From Phoronis australis (lineage: Eukaryota > Phoronida > Phoronidae), in contig NMRA01000150.1 of NCBI GenBank assembly GCA_002633005.1, positions 763,486-827,485 of the forward strand: DNA of 64,000 nt. Reading direction: 5' to 3'. The position numbers were made by a program, and so were the translations under genes. This document shows, piece after piece, positions 36,301 to 48,300 of the stretch; positions within the stretch are counted from its first letter, which is position 1, and each line of letters starts with the position of its first letter. The notes beneath the pieces were generated by a model. The model did no database searches. It was not told the DNA's origin and was given only the letters and a program-made list of their open reading frames with translations.

Positions 36301-39300
36301 CCCAGCTCTTGTTACTTATGCAGACTCTCAATCACAGGGATTATCTTGTTACGTAGCCGCTTTATTAAACCCCAGTGAGGTATCCTCAGATGGAACCAAG
36401 TTTGTCATTGGTGATGGTAAAACATACAATGGGTATGTGAACAGACCACTGGAGAAAGGTGAAAGTTACGATGTCTACTATGGAGCAACAGTGAATGTGG
36501 ACGGGGTGTGTGCTTGGATTGTTACTTAATTATTTCTCAATTACTTAAAGGGATTTTGGTGAAAGTTCACTCAGAGGTATATGGTGGGGATACGCTCGCA
36601 CCTCATGGACAGTTACTATGGAAGCATGCCATTGACCATTTTAGTTTTGAAAAAGATGTTTCTCAGTGTTGACTGTGGACAAAGCAGCTTTTCAGAGTTT
36701 GAACAAACTTAACACAAAAGTACTATGAATGTAGGCCTGTATACGAGATGCACTTACTACTTTGACATTATTGCTCTGCTTGTACTGCATTGGTCAGTTT
36801 CATTCCTTTCTTAGATTGGTGGCCATTCACCAGCTATTTGACTTGTTCTCAAGGTGTTTGTATTAGTTCTNCATCCTACGGCCAGGTGTTAGGGGAATCT
36901 TTATTTACATTTACATTACTCGAATAATGATTGTCAATGTACAACTTCTGCCCTGACGGTGCTGTGACCAAAGCGGAACCTGAATTCGCGGCCCCCGACG
37001 AGTAAGTAGATTTGCAGTCTCGTGGCTAATTCACCATAATAATCAGGTGCACATTACTTTGGCTCACTAGTATAGCATTTTCTTGACTGGAAGTTTAGTT
37101 TCCACTGAACTTTGGCTGGTTTATGTTCGTGATGTCTGATCAGTTTCTGAGCCACTGGCCAGGATAACGAGTCAATCCGGCCGGCCGCGACAGGCCTGAT
37201 CGGGCTCCGAGCCATGGGCCAGGTGAACAAGCGTTTTGTGTTTAGAACTCAAAAAATCACAAGTCTAAACAACACTGATATAGGTTCTTCTGTCTGTATC
37301 TCACGGAAAATACTTCGAAATTATCTCTGAACAGACCCCAAACTCCTGCTATGGACCTTATTGGCCTGCCAAACTTTGTAGGCTACGGTGTGTCCAAATA
37401 TCAATAAATCCATAAGAGCGAAATAAAACAACACGTTTTTATAAGAACTCTGTGTATTTTTAAGGGTTTTGCATCGAAGTTTGATGATTTTTTGGTGTTA
37501 AACAATGACTTCAAGCGATAAGCTGACACCAGTAACCCATGTTGTGAACTGCTGATCAGACTGCGTGTGAAACCGATGACATCATTGGATAATTTCAACA
37601 CCTCCGTCTGCCGTCAGATGTCCGGTAACGCAATCGTATGTGTCGTTATGGAGTAGAACTACTCGATCTAAATTGATACAAATTAGGTTGTTTTTTGGGT
37701 GGCATGCTCCTTTAAATAATGCTGCATGGAATAGTTTATACCTTCATGGCAATTTTGAAAGAGGGGCATATTCTGCTAGCCTTTCGCTAAAAGTGTTCTA
37801 AAACCTTGGTTTACCGACCTCTGATTTTCTGGATTATGCCAACATTAAAATTCAAATTTGCAACATTTTCATTTCCGCCATCATTATGCTATGGAAACAA
37901 GCAAAAATTGGCAACAATCCATACAAGCAACAAAGAATATGTCGTAGCATCACCTAGCCTTGGTGGAAAGCTGTATACTGTATTGGCTCTAATAAACGCC
38001 TCGGACGCTTAGAGAAATTCATTTCACGGGGAGGGGACGCTTATTGTAGCCTAAGGCAGTTGAAACCCAGTTTTCGAAACGGGTAATATCAGAAGCTAGG
38101 ATTCATCAAATGTACACTCTGTGACGTATTTGTAGCCTATGACAGTCTTTCTACAAAACTGTGGTGCATTGATATCAAACTCCGTTGTTAAATAACGATC
38201 ATTTTTCAAAAAATTGTGCTGAAATCCCAGGGTGAAAACTTGCCGACTGATATGTCGCTGAATCATGAAGGAAGACTTGAATTCTTGAATAAAAATATAG
38301 TTTCGACTCGACAAATTACCTGAAATCCTCCTGATGTATTACAATTTTTAAGTTCATGCGGAGGTCAGATTAATTGCGATTAAGTCCAAATCTGCGCTAC
38401 ATCGTAACCCACAACATGAGAAAAATCTCAGGATGCTGAACACACATGTTGTTGTCACGTGACGTTTGTTTTGAAGTTCGTCTGCGTGTGAGAGTGAGTG
38501 AGCGATGACAGACCAACATTTTTTCTCCTTTTCAAATATTACACTCAAAACTACGTAACGCTCTCCATAAAAAGTACGGTCATCTAGGCTAGATTGTAAT
38601 CAGCTGATTGTATCTGCATGAGCGAAGCCAATTATCCTCGCTTGTGACTCAATGAATAGAGCAGCTAGGCAGGATCCCTTTGTTCGTGAGCTGAGCGCGA
38701 CACAGCCAATTAACGGTGGATAAATATGGTCTAGTTGAATCGGTCAAACCCCACAGTTTTCCCTGATCAGTGGGGTTTGACGTCATCTCGTTTTGTGGGA
38801 ATGTTTATGACATGCAAGTGTATTGTTCTTTCAGTCCAGCAGTTTATAGACACTGGTGCTATTGATCTGTGGAACACCACCTGTTTACCAAGTGTATTGT
38901 TCTTTCAGCCAAACAGTTCACAGACGTTGGTGCCATTGGTGGGTCTGTTGGTTCTGTAGTGGTCATTCTGGTTGTGGTCATTGTGGTCATCATTGTTATG
39001 TAAGTATCACTTATGAATTCTGGACCAGATAAAATCAGCCCTGAGCTTGGCAATTGTGTCTTGTGCATAAAACTTATGTAAACGAAGGAGGTATTTCTAG
39101 CTGTATCATCATTGGCTACAGTGCTGTAGTGGGCAAAGCATTAATGGAATGTATGTCAGGTAGTCACCCGGTGCATATGAGGGCAAACGTGGCGTGTAAA
39201 GTTGATTTTCACATCTTTGTAACTGGATTTGCAGTTGTTATCAAGACTGTGTTGTCAAAACATTTGATATAATGCTGATTACAAAATGAATCTGTATTTA

Positions 39301-42300
39301 GACGTCGTCAAAGACAAAACAGACCACGACGACATGCCAAGAAGAATGGCGCCACTGATGGATCAGGTAAAAGGTTTCTATATGTGAGCAGGGTGGAATG
39401 TTGATATTGAAAGCTTTAGGAACGATATCATACATTATACTACTTACCATTGTGAGAGCACGGAACTTTCCTTGCGGTCTGGTATAGTGTACCAGACGTG
39501 CACATGCTGCTGAGAAGGGCCCATTGCACTGATCATCTAGAACCATTTTTACGCTTTATTAATGTAGAGTTAAAAACTGAGCTGTGGAGCTAGAGACCTG
39601 ACTCAAGGGGTCTAGCAGTGTGGCCTAGTGGGACTCAAGGGGTCTAGCAGTGTGGCCTAGTGGGACTCAAGCAGTCGATTTCATAAAGGTGGTTTAACAA
39701 AACCAGGTTTAAGACTTAACCCTGGTCTTCCTAAACCTGGTCTAATTTTAGACCTAACTTGCATTTCACCAACATGGTTTAAGAGTCTGAAAGCCTGGTT
39801 TTGCTAGACCAGGGAACTGGTTCAGTAGAACCAGGTTTAAAGTAGTCAAAGGCACCCCACTGTGTCGAGGTGGGTAAACCCAACAAAGAAACGTGGGTAT
39901 AGAATGGCATACACCAGTAGAATCAGTGCAGACATTTACGACAAAGGTCTAAAAGCTTTTCTCATGAGGAAAAATGTAATTTGTGTGCCCAACACACACT
40001 CATTAAAGAACATGCTCACCATTAGATGTAACATGATAAATGCCCAAATTTATTTCTGTGTCATTTTAGTTTTTATTTTTCGCGGCCAAAGGGGGGGGGC
40101 AAGACCCCTTCCCGGCAACATTTGGTTCGGAGAACAGTGGAGGTGGAACTCAGTCAGAAGAATCAGAAGATGCTGTCTTCAGTCAAATCCGTAGTGCTTA
40201 CGACGATGACGCCCTGCTCGACCAGTCGTATTCTGAGGAATCCGCAGGACACACTCCAGCACGTACTGGTCTACGCATAGGCGGATCCAGGGGGGTCAAG
40301 GGGTCCGGAGCCCCCTTTTTCCCTTGATTTTAATGATGTCAAATCTATAATTTTCAAATTGTTGACTTGGTCCCCCCTTCCAAAAAGTCCTTGACCGTCC
40401 CCTCTCCTTTAAAAAATCCTGGATCCGCCCCTGTTACGTTTGATCTCGTGTCGTAGTAAACCTGAATAATGAAAATAGTCCATTTTCGCTCTAAAACTGC
40501 GTCGTAATTGCACACCGCGGCATCGTTCAGTTGTACCTATACCATGCAAGTCTGACATATTTAACAGTTAAACCTGGGTCTGACCTAGTCTAAAGTTTAA
40601 CATGGTTTAAGCTCTTAATACATGTCTAAAGAATATAGCCCTCGTTGGTGAAATGAAAACTGACTTAGACCAGGTCTAAATTGTAGTTAAACCAGGTTTT
40701 ACTAGACCACTGGTGTAAAAGTTAAACCACCTTTATGAAATGCAGATTATCTTTAAACCTGGTCTAAGTCCAGTTTAAACCAGGTTTAACTTTAAACCAC
40801 CTTTATGAAATCGGCTGTAGGGGTCTAGCAGTGTGGCCTAGTGGGACTCAAGGGGTCTAGCAGTGTGGCCTAGTAGGACTCGAATCCACAACATTGAAGC
40901 GTACACTTTGCCCATTGGGTCACACTGTTACATCTAAATGAGATTTTGTGTTTCTATAAAGCTGGAGAGAGGTGACAATGACTTTTGTACCGATCTAACC
41001 TCTGCTTTGCGCCTAGTTATAGCAGGCAATGAATGATGATGAGTTTTGGTCCAATCTGACTACTACTGTGCCCCTTAGTGGCAATTTTAGATTTGTTATG
41101 CATATACCTCTCTATCTTCAGAGTTCTTGATGAATTTTCTTGAAATTTGGCAACAAGGTTTCTGTTAAGAAAACAACAATGCCTTTTTATGCATCCACAT
41201 ATTTATATGTGGGCGCATTATGCTTTCGTCTCTGTCCGTCTGGCATCAGGCGTCCGCTGTTGTATCTCCAAAACTCCGTGATGCATGTTCATAAAATTTT
41301 GCTCACATGGTCCTTTCTTGAATGAGACAGTATGAGCAAATGCTCAGGGGGATCTGATTTCAGGTGTGCCTCCTAGTGGCAATTTTAGTTTTTACGTTTG
41401 CCTCACTGTCTTCTGAGTTTGGTAACGGATTTTTAGGATTTTTGGCGTAGGTATCTATTGGAAAGATGATGCCATCTTTGCGTTTTCAAATGGATTTGAC
41501 ATATTTTTCGCCACCTAGTGGCTATTTTTACGGATTTCTAGTCTGATTATTGCCACGCCCCTCTATAGGTCAAACCACGCTGAGGATGATTATGACTTAT
41601 ATGTTCCACTGGGAAGAGAAGGGCTGATGATGACTTTGAGATGACTCCAACTACACTGACTTTCTTGTAGTTGTTTTGGTTTTTTTTCCATTCATGGCTG
41701 TGTCTCCTGAGCCCTCCAAGGGATCTTTGTTAAATTTGGCAAGTGTATTTACATGAAGGTGACAATAGATGATCTCAACTTTCGGATGGATCCAAATACT
41801 GTGGTGCACTCTAGTGGCATTTTACTCTGTATTTTTGGAGTTCCAGGATGGATTTTTATAGCAAATTAAAGAGACTATGACATCTTTTCATTTTCATTGA
41901 GATTTGATGTAGTGCATGCCTCCTAGTGGCCGTTTTTATTTTCCTGAGTCTGTTTTTGCTGTTTGCCTCTCTGTCACACAAACCATTTCTTGGACAATTA
42001 TGAAAAAAGACGTATATGTTCTTACATTTTGGTGTGAGTATTTTAAATATGGCAGCACATGGGAAGAAAAGTAATGATTTGCATATTTTATAATAATTGT
42101 GCATGGCGGTGCATTGATTGAATAAGTTTTGGAGACACGTCAACAGCCACTCCATTCAAATTTCACTGTATTCTTTGGGCTATTAAGATCACTCTGATGA
42201 GTGATGGTTTACATGAGTTGCGTAGCCCCATTGTGTTGCTCAGGCTGGTTCCATAATATAGGTGGTGACATATCAACAAAGGAGCATCTGTTGAGTACTC

Positions 42301-45300
42301 CTATTGTGCTGCTCAAGCAGGTTCCATAACAGATGTGGGGACAAGGAATATCAGTAGCATTATTTCTCTTCTTCTGTGGTAGATTTTTATCATTCAAACA
42401 ATAAAAAAGTTCATTTTGCAATGCTGGATTTAATTTTCATAGTCCACAATGTCTAAAATGTTTGGGAATTAATGTTGCCACCAACAGGCAGCAGTAGATA
42501 TCATCATAGACTATAGTACATCGACCGCCAACTCCTTATACTTTCAATGGACGAATCTGTGATCTTATGCATAAGCCCTTACGCTTCACTGGCGACACCT
42601 GGCTGAATTTTCTGGTGCAATTTCCGGCAAGTACGTCGTCTGCTAATCATGGTCGGCTTCTGTGTGGCCGGTTGTTCGGCCACACACGCGAAATGCAAAG
42701 GAATTAGCTTCCATACCATCCGAAGACCCCATAATCGGCTGTGGGAAGAAAACCTTACTTCTTGTGTCAACGTGAATGGCAGTTGTTTCGGCAATAAGAC
42801 TTTATACATTGTTCTGAAAGGCACTTTGAAGATGAACGTTTTTAAGAGGCTCTGGTAGGCCTACTACTTAATTCTGTCTTCACAAATCCATTTTTGTTTT
42901 CTCCTTTTTGATGAAAACTATCTGGTAAATTTTTGACGAAAATTGTCCGCTGAATTTCTTCCAAAGGTAGTGACTCATGAACTCCTGTCCTTACGAGGAA
43001 CTTCAGCCATAGTCTAGTGAGCGAATTGACCAAATTCAGTACTCATCGCTGGCCCTGATCAGATGGTTGGTCTCAGTATAACGCGCACATTTGGCCAAGA
43101 TTTGGACCAGCGATTTCAACAAATTCACATTCGTGTACAAATAAATAGAACGCTGGTAAAACCTTTAACATCAATAAAGATTACATTAATACTTCAGAAA
43201 TAACCACCCGGACCAGTCAAAATCTATCTCGCAATTCAACAGCAGGTTACACACTCATATCATGTCGAACATATGCCGCACAAAATCTCTCGACTGCAGT
43301 CCATGAAAATGCAACCAACTTCTTTGAAAACATGGAACAGGAAATTACACCAGAAGGGTGTCAAGGTTGTTTTTATTCTTCAATGTTAAATTTTTGTAAG
43401 CGGACAAATGGTTTTTAAATTTCCGCCTTAAGTCCTAACATTTCCAAACTTAAGCCATTCAAACAAACGTTTATGACGATAACAAAATTCTTCAACCAGT
43501 TTTGTAAAGTCCTATGCCACCTGTAGGGTACATAATGAGCCAATCCCACTCCTAATGTAACAAAAGGGTCCCATGCATAAAGGATACTAAGTATTGCCCT
43601 TCTAAAATATTACCGTATTCACCCTAATAAGCGGCCAGGGCTCTTAGAAAAATCCGCTTCAGGAAGGGGGCGCTTATTATAGCCCAAAAGTGGTTGAAAC
43701 CCGGTTTCCGAAACAGGTGAAATTGTAAGCTAGAATTCATCAAATTTACGCTCTGTGACGAATCTGTAACCTATGACAGAGTTTCTACTAAACTGCAGTG
43801 CATTGCTATCAAACTTTGTTGTCAACTTACGAGCATTTTTCAGAAAATCCCACTGCCAAAAATTGCCGTGAATCAGGTTTCAAGCTCCTTAGCTTGGTTT
43901 AACTATATATTAATAAACCATAAAAATGGTTCCAAGTGATCAGTGCAATGCCTGCGCACGTCTAATAAATGTGTATCATGCAGCTCCTGATTTAAACAAA
44001 GTTCTGTTTTTTTAATTTTGGTCCGGTATAAATAACGCCACAGACCTGTAAATCCAGCGAAGCACTTCTACCAAAGAAATCTGACAATCAATAGTCTCAG
44101 AAAATTTGAGCACCCGGCAAAAGATACTAATGATGAAATTCTGGTGATGATAATCACCCACTTTGTTTAATATTTACTTCACCTCAATTTGAAATACTTG
44201 GTAAAATGAAGCCCATTCGAGTAAGCATCATGTGGGTCCCAATGCCAACCCAATATATAATAGAACCCAACAAGCTCAAGTTGCAGTCAAATCAGGATGG
44301 GCATAAATAAGGAAATTCACTGTACGTATCAATAGATTAGCCAAATAAGAATAAGATACAAAACTTGAATGAAGAGGACCTTCAGTACTTGAGTGTGCAT
44401 AGTATACTGTGTGAATTATGTTGAATTATTCAACGGTTCTTTTAAGAACCATTTCACGCTATACCTACAACCAACGGCAATATTAAGGGCCACTCAACGC
44501 TTCCCAGAAGAACTGCTCACTTGAGAATGTTGAATTATTAACATGCAAAGGTTAAATGGTCAAATCGTTGAAGAGGCGCATTTTTTCTAAACCAAAAACG
44601 TTGTATAAGTATCTTTTGCATTCACAGGTACTCCTTGGAATTTGTGCACAAACATGCTTTTGTAGTTTTCTCATTAGGCCTATGTGAACTATAAATCACA
44701 AACTGTCCAATAACTATGCTGCTATGCTATTGGCCAAGCAGATGACATTATCAGTCGGCACCGAAGTTTGAATTTTGTAATTATTACCAGTAGCATTGCC
44801 AAAAGTACTCACAATGCCAAGACTTCTTCTATTGAAAGACTTTGAACAATACCGAAATTAATTATTTTTTTCGTTGTACTGGACAGTAATGTAGATTCAA
44901 ATATTTCTCATCAAAATGCACTAACCGGAAACTGTACCAGAAAGGTCAGGAGAGTGGCGGCGCCTCTTGGCTAGCACGTAAGAAAATGCCGGGGTTGAGA
45001 GTCTGTTGTCTATAATCTATGCTATCATTGACCCCATCTCTGTTCCTTAGTACCCAAAAAGGGAAGCTGGTCATAAAAGTCGAGAAACTCTGGCAAGTGT
45101 CCATTGTAATGCCAACTGGTGCATTTATAGTTGTTGGTTGGGAAATGAAATGTAGCGTCTAATGTGTACAGCATATGGGGATATTCACTTCACTCACTAT
45201 TTTTGTCATTCATTCGGTCAATCTTCTTGGACTTTTAGAACCAGTCTGATACCTGTTATTCAGCAGAAAAAAACTGGTTCTCAAAATGCACCACTGCTAG

Positions 45301-48300
45301 TAAACTTAATTCACTTTTCGACCAAACTATACATCTTCAACAAATTTACGTCAAAGTATTTTGAAAACTAACTGCACACAACATTATGAACTAACTGGTT
45401 TCCATTTCAATTCAACAGAGTCACAAAACAGGGATGCTCCAAAAGTGAATGATGACGATGTAGCCTCACACGTTGAAATCCAACTGGACAACATGCAAGA
45501 CTCTGACGATTCCGGCGATGGCATCTATGGGAATGTAGGACAGGTGTCAGGACGCCGGAAAACAACAGAATTTCTGGACTATGTCAATGATATGAACAAA
45601 CGTGGCAAAAATGCTTACGGAAAGGAGTACAGTGTATGTTAGATTAGTTTTTGTTTCTATTACACTTAAACATGAGGTGTTTCTATTGGTTTCAACTGGA
45701 TTTAGGTAAAATCATTAAGCATTACCCACTTTAAAGTTGACGCAAGCTGTCATGGCTCTGCTTATCACTGTAACTGGGACAACAAGAATGTCTGAACTAC
45801 TTTGGCTTGATTCTTGGTTCTTGTAGTAATGATGTTTGGTTCACGTTTAACCATTTTTTCTTTATATTTCAGAATTTGCAAAGCGACCTAGTTCAACAGC
45901 ACAAACATGGTGTCAAACAAGAAAATAAGAAAAAGAATCGTTATGGTAATATCATCCCTTATGACAAGTCACGCGTTGTCTTGGAAATGCTTCCCAATAA
46001 CCCACATTCCGACTACATCAATGCTACCCATATTGTGGTGAGTTTGCTAGCCCATGACATGTAGTACCACCCCACTTTGAGTATTGACATGGTTGACCTT
46101 GTGAGGTCTTAAATAACTGATCTGCCAACAAGAATGGCCCTCTGGCTTTGCTTTAGTGTACACACCATGAATAATTCATTGACAAAAAAACGCACATTTC
46201 TAAAGATATGCAGGAATTTCCCCCCCCTGATTCTTCACCTGTCCTCTGAACCGCTTTAACCAGGATCATAGAGTGTGCGGCGCCAGAGTCGAACACAGTT
46301 GTGATGACCACATTTTCTGGTGTGAGTGAAACTCAATTAAGCTGTCATAAACTGTAGTAAACTTCCCCATTTTTTTCTAGCAAATTTTCAACAAAATGCA
46401 TAAACCAATAATTTTCATTAAAAGTTAACATTACGGTGGTTTTCAGCTGTAAAAATCAACACAGTATGGTTTTCAAATTTTAGAAATCAATGAACAAATA
46501 AGCTAAAAATTACAAATTTTGGTTACGGATTGAAAAGAAATGACAAATGTTGATCATAATCAACAATATCACATAGTTTATTATTTTAGTATACAACTAG
46601 TAATTAAAAATACATTTAGAACAACACAATATGACCAAATTAGATGTCAATAGCTTTTAAGACCACACTCATTGCCCAGTCGTGTTGAACTATTTGAGTT
46701 GAGGAGTAACATGCTACTGGAAAACTGCTGTTTGCGAGAATGTGCAAGACTAAGGCTAGCTTCTAAGTTTTACTTACGATCAAAATTTGCCACTTGAAGC
46801 ACAAATTGAAATCAAAAGATAGGTACATGGCAAGAAATAAAATAAAGTAGGGTGAGGTGTTATAAAAAATAAAATGACGAGTGTATGAAACATGTTTAAA
46901 ACCAATGATTGTTTGGGAAGTGCCCCTTTGTCAAGATGAACCCAAGTTGCCATATTTAGTCATTTTGCAATATTTAAAATGTACAAATTTGGAACTGTAC
47001 TTTTCACATTTCAGGCTGTAACTTTGTGCAAATGCCAAAGAAAACCAGTTTCTTAAGTATTAACAAGTCTCACTGTAAAGAATATAGTGCTAGTGATTAC
47101 CTTTCTGTTTCATTAGCTCAGTACAAAGGGTGTGGTGAATAGGCGTTATAAAAGTTGAGGGAATCTTAGTGGTGTCCATTTTAAGCAAGAAATTCTTCAC
47201 ATTTGAACTTTCTCTACTGTGTGTGCGTGTAATTACGCCCAAAATATTGCACGTTTTTGTTCAAGTGTTTTGCATACAGGCGCATGGAGCTATTCTTCAT
47301 TAACTGATACAGGCAGATGTCCTTGTGCATAGCCATGTACGTAGCCATGTACATAACCATGCACTGTCTAAATTGACTGTTCTTTGTGTGTTAACTTTGT
47401 TGTTAAGTCTTTGTACATATCTTGTGAATTGTGTATTAAATAGACAACAGGTCAACATCAACACTTTTTCACGAATACATCGACTTTTATTGGTATGCTG
47501 CTTGGATATCACTTTTGCCGGACAGTGCAGCTTCACATATAAGTACATGGGCTTAGATACAACCAGATACATATTGTGTAGGTATTAAGGATATTCTGTA
47601 ATAATCTTGAAAAAAGTGATGGTGTCTTCAGAAATATCCTATCATTAAGTAAAGTTTCGGCCCAAGTCTTTTGGGCATTAATCTGTTAAAGTGGCAAATC
47701 TTGTCTGTGTTCAACCAGCAAACTGATATTTCATTATTCCTGTGACCATGGTTGGCACATTAAAAGACAAGCTATGACAAGTCTTCTTGTTGAGCTTGGT
47801 CTCCAGCAGTAATCAACTGACTGTCCTTTTGAAGCCTTGAAACCACATTCAACGTGACTAAAGCTGCTTTTGCATTAGAGATAGTCGCGAACGAGTTTGT
47901 GGTTGGATAACCTAATGTACCAAATTGTCACCTTTCTCACTTGACCAAACTATCTTTTGGAATAAATCCAATAAGTTGAGCCTGAAAATCTTTACAACCA
48001 TCAATTCAATGACGTTTCCGCCATTGCAGATGAGAAAATTGTATGAAAACCCTCGAAAGAGTCGTTTAACTATGAAGGAGTTTTAAAAACATTTTTTTTT
48101 TCGATTTTATAATCTTCATACGTGTTTCAATATATGAGAAAAAAATTCAATATCATTGTAAACTGCATGAGTAACATCTCAGTAAATTTTCATCCAATTC
48201 TGAGATGGTGACCTGACACCCTCTGGGTGATTTCATGTGGATGTTGTTCTAAATACTTCAATCAAAGGATCTTCGTTTCGTTGAACAATCAATTGCCACT

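Larger units (their letters stand above)
36530..38810. other. intron 16
   Basis: It contains an N at 36871, a candidate 28-nt microexon (36974-37001), a copy of the AATAAGCG-end repeat (37960-38250) and a small hairpin (38742-38780, GTCAAACCCCAC with its complement). The rest shows no recognisable feature. Confidence 0.5.
39671..40814. mobile_element. foldback/MITE-like element inserted in a SINE
   Basis: The ends are CAGTCGATTTCATAAAGGTG (left) and the inverted partner ending CTTTATGAAATCGGCTG (right). Homologous arms rich in TTTAAACC(A/T)GG extend from 39671 to about 39846 and from about 40563 to 40814; both contain an ATTTCACCAAC block in mirrored position, and the right arm has a second terminal copy at 40710-40742. 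The element splits a tandem unit of the minus-strand SINE. Its loop contains exon 19 and a 150-bp MITE. Confidence 0.82.
42850..45418. other. rest of intron 19
   Basis: It contains an AATAAGCG-end repeat (43611-43870) followed by a SINE 3' fragment (43885-43990). From 44000 to 45418 it is AT-rich with no recognisable feature. Confidence 0.55.
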
